Source: Candidatus Gastranaerophilales bacterium (GTDB taxonomy: Bacteria > Cyanobacteriota > Vampirovibrionia > Gastranaerophilales > Gastranaerophilaceae). Taken from it: a DNA stretch of 53,502 nt. The stretch spans positions 1-53,502 of the forward strand of contig CALUTP010000028.1 of assembly GCA_944323725.1 (NCBI GenBank), in the 5' to 3' direction. The first letter of the stretch is position 1, and each line of letters opens with the position of its first letter. The notes below the pieces were generated by a model. The model was not told the DNA's origin, searched no databases, and worked only from the letters and a program-made list of their open reading frames with translations. Positions 46,801-53,502 of the stretch are shown piece by piece. The translations under genes and the position numbers were made by a program.

Positions 46801-49800
46801 AATATTATTATTGACTACATTAACCAGAGAATTAATAAGAACACCTGCACCTACAGCATTTAACCCTCCTGAAGCCAAACCGTTAAGAATATCTATATCT
46901 GAATTAGCACTAACAGATGTAGAGTTAGCTTTTGTTATGTTTGCACCATCTATTATAGCCTTTAAATCATTATCAAAGACATTAGTAATTGCATATCCGC
47001 CAACAGCAGCACCTACTCCAGAAACTGATACTCCAACAACTCCAGATTTAACATTATCAGTAGATATTGCAGAAACAGTTGTTGTTGCTCCATTTATTAA
47101 GTGATTTTGACCTTGTATTTTAGCCTCTGTCATTCCTGTAAATACATTTGTAATAGGAATTATTGTTGCAGAAGCTCCTGTACCAACAGCTGAAATCGCA
47201 GCTAATATGTCATTTACATTAACTGTATTTATCGCTTTCACATTAACTGTAGAAGCATTTAAAATATTAGTATTAATAACATTAGCAATTACATTATTGG
47301 AAATTAAATTTGCATTTTCTATTCCGGTAACAGCTGTGCCGGCAACAGAACCAGCACCACTAAATACAACCGTATTCAAATTAAATGTATCCTGTGCTGT
47401 TGTACTAAGACTGCCATTTTCTATTTCAGAATTTTCAACTAATGCTTTTGTATTCCCAGAATATACATTATTTACACCGGTTATATTAACCGCAGCAAAT
47501 GACGCAAATGATGTACTTAATACAGCATCATAAGTATTCATTGAAGATAATGCATTTACATTCAAACCGTTTGTTGAAGATATAATAGAATTTTTTACAT
47601 AGGAATTAATATCAGAAGATACAACATTAGCTATGACATTAGCTCCAATAGACGCCCCACCGCTACCTGATATACTTACAATACCTACTAACAGCATTAA
47701 TGAAGCTACATCAGAAGAGGTAATTGTATCTTTTCCAAATAAATTACCTATACCTACAGCTTCTTTATCTTTATTGAAATAATTCTCAGCTTTAACATCA
47801 ATTTGTCCATTAGAAGTTTTCACAGTGGTATTTTCAATACCTGCATTTACATCAGATGCCATAGTATTAGATATAGCAACACCATCTACAGCAACAGCAC
47901 CACTACCTGAAATCAATGCAATATTAGCTTTAAAGTTTTGTGTATCATCCGCCGAAATATCAACGTTACCGCCAACATTTATTTCACCTGCTTTTTTACC
48001 GTCAGTACCATCTTTTCCGACGACAGCATTAACTTTATTTGCTAAAACATCAACATACACAGCACCACCGATACTTGCACCGCCTGCTGCAGCAACACCT
48101 AAATTCAAAGATTCAATATCCATTACATCTGTTGCATCAACAGTCAGAATACCATTTGAATTTATTGTTACTCCATTTCCAATATAAGCATTTGTAGCAT
48201 TTGCAACAATATTTGAATTTATTGAGCCATCTACAGCGGCACTACCAGCCGCTCCTATTATAAACATAATTGATTTATAAATCTGAGAAGATTCAGCATC
48301 TACATTTATATTCCCGACATTAGAACCAGTTCCGATTTTCGCACCATTTGCAATATAAGCACTTACATCACTTACATTTACATTTGAGAATACAGAACCT
48401 CCAACAGCAGCAGAACCTGCTCCTGCAACATTCCCTACAATTACATCAGCTACAGTCTTGTTAGAAGCTAAAACATCAATATTACCTGCATTTTGAATTT
48501 CCGTGTCAGCACCTATGTAAGAATTTACCTCATTTACAACTGTTTTGGAGATTAATGAACCAGCCGCTGCAACATTACTTGCTCCAGCCGCATCAAATGT
48601 CATATCCCAATTTTGGAAATCGGCATCAGTTGATGCATCATAACTGCCATTTTGAATTTTTTCAACTATAGATGATGCCGTAATTGCTCCAGGAGTTTCT
48701 TCACCAAAAATGTTTTTAGCTGTTGCCTGAACTTTAATATCTTCACCTTTTTCTATTGAAGTATTATCTATATGTGCATCAACATTTTTAACATAGACAT
48801 CAGCTAAAATAGAGCCACCGACTCCTGCTGTTCCACCTGTCGCTGCTAATGTTCCGCCACGACTTCTTGACTTTGTATTATCAGAAGCTATAACATCAAT
48901 TCCGTTTGAAGATATCGTTGATGATTTAATTACATTGCCACTATCATCTTTTACAGCATCAATTTTAGCGGTTGTTGAATTTTTAACAACATTTACTCCA
49001 ACATTCACAGCCGCAGAAGCTGTAGCACTTCCTGCTATTGCTGCAGCAACCGGAATTATATCTATATTTTCATCAGATGTTGCACTTACTGTTAATTTCC
49101 CTTTAGTTTTAACATTAGAGCCTGTTACCTGAGCTGAATTACTGCTAAGCATTGTATTTGACAACACATTTGCCCCAAACGTTGCTCTGCCTGAACCTGA
49201 AATAGCTCCTACTACAGTAATACCTTGAATTAAATTATCATAATCCGTCAATACATTAATTGCATTAACGCTATCTACTACTGAAGCTGTTATTGAAGAA
49301 TTTACTTCATTTTGGATAACATTTACAATTCCGTTTGCATTTACAGGTATTCCGGCTCCTGTCTGTACCCCCATATTTGCAGCCAAGAAAGATAATTCTT
49401 CTTTATTATTTGCATTTATATCAATAGAATTTGCTATGACATTTGATTTATTTTGAATAGAAGCATTGATATTATTGTTGATAACACTGACAATAGCTCC
49501 TACTCCTACACCTGCACCATTTGAAGCTGATGAAAAATTCAAAGATCCAGCAAGATTGGTATTTCTAAAATTATTATTTGCTACAGCATCCAAATCACCA
49601 GTTGCTGTAATAGTTGAATTATCGATTATAGCAGCAATTTCATTATTTACAACATCTGTTGCCATAGCACCTGAGAATGTATAAGCATTTGTTCCGCCAC
49701 CAATTACAGTACCGCCTACACCTACAGAAATTAAATCCTCTGTTAATTTACTACTATCTTTATTTGCACTAACTGATATGTTATTTGCATTGTTAATTTC

Positions 49801-52800
49801 AGAATTTTTAACTTCCGCTTTTGTTGTTTTGTTAATAATATTTAAATCACCGCTCATGCCAGCCCCAACAGAATTATTTCCTGTTGAAGCAATACCTACG
49901 GCAAGGCCACCTGCACCTTTATAAGCAGCAGAGTGGTTTTCTGCATCAACATTAACATCAATTTTGCCGTTATTATTATGCGAAATAACAGCACCATCAA
50001 TTGCTGAAGTTACAGAATTTTCAAGTACGTCAGCATTAAACGATCCACCTGCAGAAACTGAAGTATTTGCATCACCTGAATCAACTTTTGTAACCCCTAC
50101 ACCTATTGCGACTTGAATATTGTCATTATTTTCTTCTGATATGACATTTAACTGATTATTGGCAGATTTATCAGTGTATGTAATAGTTGCACCATTAATT
50201 AATGCATTGGTATTATTTGAATTTTGAATAAAGTTAACCGCTGCACCGGCACCTACGGTAGCAGCATTTGCAACACCTCCGCCAACATTCAACGATTTTG
50301 TAGTTTGGTTTGCTTCTACATTTACATTATTTGCAACGTTGATTGTCGCATTACCAATCTCAGCTTTTACTACAGATTCATTAATTTGAGCATTAACAGA
50401 ACCTGCAGCCGCTAATGAAATATTCTTTGACTGACCTTTATTTGCATCTAAATTATCCAATGATGAAGCTTCTTTTCCTGTAGAACCTTGAAATTTAACA
50501 TCATTACCATTTGCATCTTTTAATGAAGTTCCGCCCTTAGTTACAATATTCCCATCCTTATCAATGTTATATTTTTCGTTTTCAACAGAAATTTCAGGGT
50601 TTGCATCAGTTGAAGTATTTGCAGAAGTTGATGACAACTTACCAGATAATTTATTAAATACATCTCCAACCTTTGATAAAGCCTTATTTGATGCAGTTGA
50701 ATCAGAAGCTGCCGGCTTTTGAACACTCACTCCGCCTGCAAAAGCTCCAGCTAGAGCAATATTTAAAGATTGAGTCTGACTCTTAGCATAAACATTTAAA
50801 CTATCTGTAAGCGTAATTGTCGCACCATCTGCAATAGTCGCTGATATATCTCTATTAAACTGACTTACATTCACCGAAGCACCTACAGCTCCACCTGATG
50901 AGCTTGTAGCACCTCCACCTGAAGTTTGACTTTGCTGTGATAATGCTCCTGAAATTAAAATATTTGATATTCCATCTTTTATTGTTACAGGATTATCTTT
51001 AAAAGTTAATAAGCCTGTATCAGGATCAATTCCACCAAAATTACTTATAGTTGGAGAAGTTAAGTCTGGATCAAAACCAGGCTCAAAATTTACATCAGTC
51101 GGCAAATCATTCCAAATTTCATCACCAAAAGTAAATAAAACATCATCAGCTTTTGCTAATTCTTTTAGTTCTGCACCACCGACTTTTACATTTAAATTTT
51201 TAGCTTTAAGATTTTTGACCTTACCAACAGAAGATTTAGTAGTGCCATCTACAGTCTGAACCGTAACACTTCCTGATATGGCAGCACCGTTTGCCCCTGT
51301 TGCTTTACTGCCTGTAGATACCACAGTTAAGAATTGGTTTTCTGTACCAGAAAGTACATCTACATCCCCAGTGACTGTAATTGTAGAATTATCTCCAATT
51401 TTTGATTCTGTGTTATTAGTAACATTTTCTACAATAACATTACCGCCTAGACCATTTTCACCACTTATACCTCCTGTAGGAATAAACAATTTCTTTATCT
51501 GCCCTGCTGCATTATATTGAACAGTCTTATTCGCTGCATTAACTAAAACATTTCCGCCATTTACAGTTGCATAGTCACCAATTGTCGCAAATGTATCATT
51601 AGTAATTGAAGAGTCTATAACTGATGATGCAATTCCTGTACCCTCCATCAAAGAAGATGTTGTAGATGCCCAGTTATTGAAAAACCCTTGTAGACCTAAA
51701 GAATCGTTTACATTAGTTTTTAAGCCATATAAAACATTACTGATATCTGTAGAGACTTCTTCTGCAGGATTAATTAATCCTTGCATCAATAAACGAATAT
51801 CCCAATCATCACCATACGCTGCTTTCAGATTACCTTTTATATCATCCGGCAAGCTATTTATATCAGAACCTGTTTGCAATAGATTTAAAATAAACTCAAT
51901 TGTACCGCTGTTTCTCGGTAATTCAGTCGTAGCATTAACTGATAATGTGTCATTTGCTGTAACTTTTGCATATTGATTTTCTGAACCTGATTCAATTACG
52001 GCATTAGTTGAATTATCCTGTTTATTTACAATTACTGCAACTCCTGGATTTGGAATATATGATGAATCGCTTCCTGATTTATTTTCTACTTTTATATTTG
52101 AAAGTGCATTATTAACAGTTAAATCTATCGTATTTGCATTTACACTGACATTATCAGCATGAATAGTTGCATTTTTACCGATAGTTGCATTTGTATCAAT
52201 TTTTGATTCGTTAATCACTGTTGCTATACTAGCATTTGGCAAGCCTGAAGTATCAATAAGCGGAGTACCTTGCAAATCTAATAAACCAGCAAATTTATCC
52301 ACGACTTTTTGCAATAAATTAAATTTCAGTTTATTGATCATGCTCTGTTTTGGCGCCTCTGATGACACATCCGCTTTAGCAACTGTAGAACTCATATGAA
52401 GATTTTGTGCATTTACGGAAACATTACCCTTACCATTTGTATTAATTGTTCCGTCAATTTTTGCATTTGTATCTATATCGGAATTATTTATATTTACTGC
52501 AACTGCTACTCCCATATTTGTACCTGGAGTCATATTGGCTAAGGACTGAATATTTGATGAAATACTTGAATGATTTACGGCATCAACTTCAACATTTACA
52601 GCATTAACAATTGCTCCTGAATTAATTGCAGCAGTAGTTTCAGCATCAGTTTCACTCGCTAGGATAAGCACCTGCAAGCTTGGAAGCCCTGTAATTTTAT
52701 CTATCGTTGCACCTGCAACTGCTGTCGGGTTTTTTATTTTTATACTATGGGCATTCTGGGATTGAGCATGTAATTTGACATTATTACCTGATGTAATAAC

Positions 52801-53502
52801 TGCTCCATCATTTACATTTACAGATGATATAGTTTTAGAACCTAATGCGTAATATAACTCTTCTGATGTATCTAACATAGGAGCAAATCTGCTTGAGGAT
52901 TTATAAATAGTATTTGCAACTGCATTTGAACTCAAATTTACATCATTTCCAGCAGTAAGTTCAGCTCCGGAATTAATATTCACTTCCGCCTTTGCTCTTG
53001 CCCCTTCAAAATCAAATTTTTCACCGGTAATAGCTGCTTCAATTTTTTGTCCAAGTGCTGAAGTATAAGTATCTCCCAATATCGGCACTAAGCTTACACT
53101 ACTGCCTGAAATATAATCTACTTTACTTGTAGCATCAATAGTTATATCATTTGCAGCCTTTAAAATTGCATTATCTATATTTACTATTGCATAATTTGTA
53201 TCATTATGAGCATTAGTATTTGTAGCATCAGATGGTAATGAATTTTCTATTGTAGTTTTCAATAAATTTGTTAAATAACTGCCAGTTACACCTTTATCTC
53301 TTAGCTCTTGAGGTAATAAGTTGTCATCTAGCCAATTACCTGTTTCTTCATTAATTAAATCATTAACCAGATATTCTTTACCTTCAATTACAAGCTTTTC
53401 TACTAAACCTGGATTTACAGCTTCTTTAATTGACTGAGCTTTAATTACAATATTTCCTTTACCATCAAATGCGGTAGCATTTTTTACATCATTATTTACC
53501 AA
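37801..53502 (-). CDS. Giant LktA-like filamentous adhesin with C-terminal PilZ domain (5' end beyond the window)
   Basis: The open frame runs from the window edge to TAA at 37801, at least 5233 residues; the first codon seen is an internal TTG. Residues 1 to about 3300 are imperfect repeats of roughly 60-70 residues: an alternating IxVxA strand, a Gly/Ala-rich block (GAVGASVNV), then INSxIxNS. This is the pattern of beta-solenoid filamentous adhesins. A coiled coil follows (about 3420-3635), then Asn/Thr-rich repeats (NNGNNLTVSNKGAEGTEISG) with a near-identical duplication at about 4067-4394. The non-repetitive end carries RQYLR and NDISRGG (PilZ motifs) at about 5121-5230. Cys is very rare. 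A surface adhesin is the natural reading; the secretion route lies in the missing N-terminus. Confidence 0.82.
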   Translation of the reverse strand: MVNNDVKNATAFDGKGNIVIKAQSIKEAVNPGLVEKLVIEGKEYLVNDLINEETGNWLDDNLLPQELRDKGVTGSYLTNLLKTTIENSLPSDATNTNAHNDTNYAIVNIDNAILKAANDITIDATSKVDYISGSSVSLVPILGDTYTSALGQKIEAAITGEKFDFEGARAKAEVNINSGAELTAGNDVNLSSNAVANTIYKSSSRFAPMLDTSEELYYALGSKTISSVNVNDGAVITSGNNVKLHAQSQNAHSIKIKNPTAVAGATIDKITGLPSLQVLILASETDAETTAAINSGAIVNAVNVEVDAVNHSSISSNIQSLANMTPGTNMGVAVAVNINNSDIDTNAKIDGTINTNGKGNVSVNAQNLHMSSTVAKADVSSEAPKQSMINKLKFNLLQKVVDKFAGLLDLQGTPLIDTSGLPNASIATVINESKIDTNATIGKNATIHADNVSVNANTIDLTVNNALSNIKVENKSGSDSSYIPNPGVAVIVNKQDNSTNAVIESGSENQYAKVTANDTLSVNATTELPRNSGTIEFILNLLQTGSDINSLPDDIKGNLKAAYGDDWDIRLLMQGLINPAEEVSTDISNVLYGLKTNVNDSLGLQGFFNNWASTTSSLMEGTGIASSVIDSSITNDTFATIGDYATVNGGNVLVNAANKTVQYNAAGQIKKLFIPTGGISGENGLGGNVIVENVTNNTESKIGDNSTITVTGDVDVLSGTENQFLTVVSTGSKATGANGAAISGSVTVQTVDGTTKSSVGKVKNLKAKNLNVKVGGAELKELAKADDVLFTFGDEIWNDLPTDVNFEPGFDPDLTSPTISNFGGIDPDTGLLTFKDNPVTIKDGISNILISGALSQQSQTSGGGATSSSGGAVGASVNVSQFNRDISATIADGATITLTDSLNVYAKSQTQSLNIALAGAFAGGVSVQKPAASDSTASNKALSKVGDVFNKLSGKLSSTSANTSTDANPEISVENEKYNIDKDGNIVTKGGTSLKDANGNDVKFQGSTGKEASSLDNLDANKGQSKNISLAAAGSVNAQINESVVKAEIGNATINVANNVNVEANQTTKSLNVGGGVANAATVGAGAAVNFIQNSNNTNALINGATITYTDKSANNQLNVISEENNDNIQVAIGVGVTKVDSGDANTSVSAGGSFNADVLENSVTSAIDGAVISHNNNGKIDVNVDAENHSAAYKGAGGLAVGIASTGNNSVGAGMSGDLNIINKTTKAEVKNSEINNANNISVSANKDSSKLTEDLISVGVGGTVIGGGTNAYTFSGAMATDVVNNEIAAIIDNSTITATGDLDAVANNNFRNTNLAGSLNFSSASNGAGVGVGAIVSVINNNINASIQNKSNVIANSIDINANNKEELSFLAANMGVQTGAGIPVNANGIVNVIQNEVNSSITASVVDSVNAINVLTDYDNLIQGITVVGAISGSGRATFGANVLSNTMLSSNSAQVTGSNVKTKGKLTVSATSDENIDIIPVAAAIAGSATASAAVNVGVNVVKNSTTAKIDAVKDDSGNVIKSSTISSNGIDVIASDNTKSRSRGGTLAATGGTAGVGGSILADVYVKNVDAHIDNTSIEKGEDIKVQATAKNIFGEETPGAITASSIVEKIQNGSYDASTDADFQNWDMTFDAAGASNVAAAGSLISKTVVNEVNSYIGADTEIQNAGNIDVLASNKTVADVIVGNVAGAGSAAVGGSVFSNVNVSDVSAYIANGAKIGTGSNVGNINVDAESSQIYKSIMFIIGAAGSAAVDGSINSNIVANATNAYIGNGVTINSNGILTVDATDVMDIESLNLGVAAAGGASIGGAVYVDVLANKVNAVVGKDGTDGKKAGEINVGGNVDISADDTQNFKANIALISGSGAVAVDGVAISNTMASDVNAGIENTTVKTSNGQIDVKAENYFNKDKEAVGIGNLFGKDTITSSDVASLMLLVGIVSISGSGGASIGANVIANVVSSDINSYVKNSIISSTNGLNVNALSSMNTYDAVLSTSFASFAAVNITGVNNVYSGNTKALVENSEIENGSLSTTAQDTFNLNTVVFSGAGSVAGTAVTGIENANLISNNVIANVINTNILNASTVNVKAINTVNVNDILAAISAVGTGASATIIPITNVFTGMTEAKIQGQNHLINGATTTVSAISTDNVKSGVVGVSVSGVGAAVGGYAITNVFDNDLKAIIDGANITKANSTSVSANSDIDILNGLASGGLNAVGAGVLINSLVNVVNNNINSYIANSSISGGSIASSAIQNSYINNNAYFGTATLEGAAAAINSAVNVFNNNMNSYIDNTSVENASTISVAVDSDENIQNTNMGVSVAAVGAGVSAHSVVNVLENTSKAYINAGNNAIKASGSVTVNANDQILVNNKLGLASVAGLGAGVGASVNVNVINNAVLAELLSNTNGQISAGNVEVVADSIIGMDNTAATAAGGIGGIAGNVVINSIGGKVDFSGAGELNNVGINESIAKIDKNTNNIQYEKVGVSKTASYDLQSGQAKDGVKSNLNAKVTTNNKNSDGDAAKVSATNTLKGYSDNTFSSNNTSAAVGLGAVNGSVMVTNMKYKTNASISGGEVIANAGNVKVNASSNVNAEVDITDAAVGAVGIQGGVGYFNNSAETIAKAENTKIDTNNDLIISAITNDNINVDVLSVIANIAGGAASVAVADTANNSKALISGNVDIDANNVSVKSSNNSTLVSKLDNKTVQGIGVNVIVNRTKSNAITQALINASGAIDADNNMDIISSSNGINASTTLSVGTIAGISGNGYIQGAEINSQFNAGIDNSNITVNNGGKTTIASGVKTSNVNEASEMKAEVKSQKSSATLGSVDVTELTAKVNAATEAKLNTGKFSTDSLNIASKMKRTANVGSSSESLGLLTINTLNMKSSVTGSNTITINGDNTIINDAVVALVDDADTNTQMLNAEIKLVGGNLSKSESTINTTTAINLDGTLAMDNMDVTSTVNRDTFNSINSSGKGLVEVNRLQVATSTQGTSNVNVTADAVNSDFDNGLSINAKAVNTAESVFTENNAAVVAVTNNNSGNTLNATNNINLDGANINAKGDLELNAESDNKIAMKRNSKDYGAIVSSVGELYNNVTSNSDINIKGGSNLTADNIAISSKADLGTKEDKNIEYTVYVKTGIGKVDVNIDNEVTQSSNITIDNSTVSAAKNMDLDVESNSKFSQSVDMDGSGFTTDFNSKSILKVTNNNNLNILNNSTLNADTLNVALDSTNTLSNNVDISVSQFGFRDIDGYADAWLTVNNNVNNNGHINTATLAQFDFMKNSINNITQGVNLKVEAAIATAESGGQLRYTVNNKLNVAQGADITSGKDIIANYTNGNHTLSSKMVETKISRLLFGIPIKIVSRFTRLEQSTNNSLVLDGTMAAGSSAKRYMYINRNGEVDISKLEGFMQNEYNVVEATNVSGEELTLDTIESLQKEADKLQKSIDELANNKAQNDALIADYTSKLNEVNDLINSLNSSITADEASNLFKQDLQNALVGDGENQISQDVFDKVWENAISTNETGKSFSEVLDEQGISGDQKTSLVNSYNTVNANFTESNGVTLYKGVIVCAEDAAQKQEVENLLNDSKNNITTFLNNLNKLKENYNNSMNSLTTAKNSITAEIAYLKENPLADLVVDKGAVEFDNLYVPESKIELNGLTREQISSTTGTGIFKTFTPNLKIDNYSNLDLIFKNVSLDNRGLSGFIINGTNYNYLADTSTPVNLPDTPGKNVYLVSDSTNGTGIVINNYYDYMNPTLVNSVASDIIFNGYISNSGEQLSIWNESGDVIFNTSVSTGSTDVVATQGDVTYKNAGVSFELKSNDRIIAGKNVEINATNIKIDGTVKAGYGDKNLTITEDMLTNLIEDPTTGEKNMVNLGGSDKSPYLNENNNLKVLYKDEKLILFNSKQEGGNVKLTGTVTGNGSVTYTDGYAKITIDNQTDKQLVVNNLDNNRMDGTFVNKGAITNITNQGYDKANTTISSNGSINVLGVINNGFGYKNGDAVSELLINGENGVNVAEKLSDTGVLIATINSYGNSKITNTGASVIIDGIMQNTSGNSEITNSGDGGININGTIYNDGDSIVMTNDAGKLLVLGIVENNGNNLTVSNKGAEGTEISGTVKNTGNILEVTNDAGKLLVSGTVENNGNNLNVTNNGTGGTEITGTVTGSGKTSKVTVSNTQGDITIASNAEVTNDSETSEDNLTVSNTSDSGILAVIGKIFNKNKGNTKVTNIGTGGTKISGTVENTDGNSLVSNEGGKLLIDGLVTNNGNNLTVSNKGAEGTEISGTVKNTGNILEVTNDAGKLSVSGTVENNGNNLNVTNNGTGGTEITGTVAGTGKTSKVSVVNNQGALTVAKDAEISNNSETSEDNLTVENNSTGLMNILGKIFNKNKGNTIVKNTNSESGIKIADSGEVINTDGKIHITNDGKQGILVDGLINNKKGVTEINNNNTSSTSGITISTIGRITNDAGTIKISNSGTRFAGIDIDGLITAIRQNIELTNENSNIVIGEYDSNNDDYLTASNGSVKITQTNGDVLNGIVDPDNSSKNQNHDLGNPDKSYKTLIKTGGNLEFNIINGNMGNDTHALTDKESGFGINASTRDYTESINVNIAGTVSGSATNNGNALVNIRAKNSNLNVGNIVTDGNVMLTAADWKQADEYNPNPDNEPYYHGYSINNASADKSKANITGRHMSLISSDNIGSNGNSFTYNQLANGSISALAENDLYLSGLGNNDNIWQLIAKRGNMGLDFSGNAVIREITAGGHLKIVSKAASLTIYDLGKITNLLGEDDDILYPHDKILMGSVIPDSIEIHVLDVNPSTRVNPDDANSILNIYNAYLEGKNDGTPDVILRADNVIAHAYDAPSSPVYNNAHNGFDATLDRTYANDFMDPNSPKDLKASGFNTVGDGDKLVFDIQGVSPDAVKDAGVSVEARNYKPQEVVQTIEIFDNPLGFKETVYKAKDVTLSLNSSEEKSEEFNRGMELSKFYTDYAYVDTKDLNIHMSDAFITNYAEFRNGNRGGEPGGHYINDDYRWSVIVDNDFYRNLANDYPNMPVTAQLYTKLTGSYALSMGNVIAMETKAPVVHYNPYEVVNLPRTENSFYRLTYKDDKIQKTTTTPDFEDIDKSTYKPTKRQYLRFEIAEGDGYIKVSDKKHKKSPRIIAINDISRGGALVTHDGSLKVGEVFVLNLSCHGIDASPETKVVRVSGNRAGLQFINLDAATANKILYMNMYSADHQGVQTSKQ
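37850..38140 (-). other. PilZ-like domain coding region at the adhesin C-terminus
   Basis: Translation gives RQYLRFEIAEG (RxxxR, codons at 38122-38136), then AINDISRGGALVTHDG (DxSxxG, codons at 38023-38040), LKVGEVFVLNLS, and VVRVSGNRAGLQFINLD, matching the order and spacing of PilZ domains. Both c-di-GMP-binding motifs are intact. Confidence 0.75.
40320..41300 (-). repeat. Two tandem copies of a ~504-bp unit inside the adhesin gene
   Basis: The sequence around 40502 recurs at 41006 (504 bp later). Over the best 220 bp about eight differences are counted. At about 40341 and 40842 the period is 501 bp, so the copies also differ by one codon. Each copy encodes about 168 residues with GGTEITGTV, NILEVTNDAGKL and IFNKNKGNT. 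Confidence 0.8.
42600..43240 (-). other. Coiled-coil interruption in the adhesin
   Basis: The repeats give way to heptad-rich helix: DTIESLQKEADKLQKSIDEL near 43200 and NLLNDSKNNITTFLNNLNKL near 42750, with one of the protein's few Cys residues (VIVCAEDAA) between. It separates the N-terminal solenoid from the second repeat class. Confidence 0.65.

Noticed and set aside
40022-51976. Many plus-strand open frames opposite the adhesin gene
   Set aside because: They are shadows of a repetitive, stop-poor coding strand; Val/Pro/Thr/Leu-rich products without ribosome sites.

Overview
The window is AT-rich bacterial DNA with dense genes on both strands, prokaryotic ribosome binding sites, short intrinsic terminators and four tRNA genes. 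The gene mix points to a gut member of the non-photosynthetic cyanobacterial sister group (Gastranaerophilales / Vampirovibrionia, 'Melainabacteria'). The relevant genes are a flagellar FlhB beside a FliA-like sigma factor, several prepilin-like proteins of the FTLAEVLITxGIIGIIAA type, an SLH-domain envelope protein, and a giant LktA-like adhesin. The placement is by pattern recognition only; no search was run.

Layout. 1-4342: the 3' end of an unknown gene, a TOPRIM protein, and a tandem pair of a papain-like cysteine peptidase and a 5'-nucleotidase-family enzyme, neither with a signal peptide. 4343-9402: sigma factor, flhB, deoC and metF on the minus strand, divergent from a SulP anion transporter. 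9403-15394: the first XRE/prepilin cassette, a long phosphohexomutase, two overlapping PlsC-type acyltransferases, and a Pro/Gln-rich HEAT-like protein. 15659-19994: a probable operon of transketolase C-terminal subunit, ftsE, ftsX, a degenerate receiver-GGDEF protein and an isochorismatase-fold hydrolase. 20024-27127: the second cassette, ribF, a small unknown gene, aspS, a DUF2142 membrane protein, and an nfeD-SPFH pair. 27193-27617: a 425-bp non-coding element with terminal inverted repeats, filled with hairpins. 27640-31567: rqcH (NFACT), a Y-family polymerase, and the third cassette, whose prepilin gene is broken. 31605-37742: an SLH protein, a coiled-coil protein, four tRNAs, small membrane proteins and a GT39-like glycosyltransferase. 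37801-53502: one open frame of at least 5233 codons on the minus strand, a repetitive adhesin whose N-terminus lies beyond the window and whose C-terminus carries an apparent PilZ domain.

The two strongest observations are these. (1) Three times in 22 kb a small XRE regulator gene is divergent from a prepilin gene, and each such pair sits between two neighbours that both point at it; the regulator's stop codon abuts or overlaps the neighbour's stop each time. This looks like a repeated regulator/prepilin cassette. (2) A giant, presumably surface, adhesin ends in a domain with both c-di-GMP-binding PilZ motifs, RxxxR and DxSxxG, which is unexpected because c-di-GMP is cytoplasmic. Further points are the hairpin-mosaic element, several genes whose -10 box lies exactly 6 nt before the start codon (leaderless mRNAs), and altered signature residues in FlhB, RqcH and RibF.
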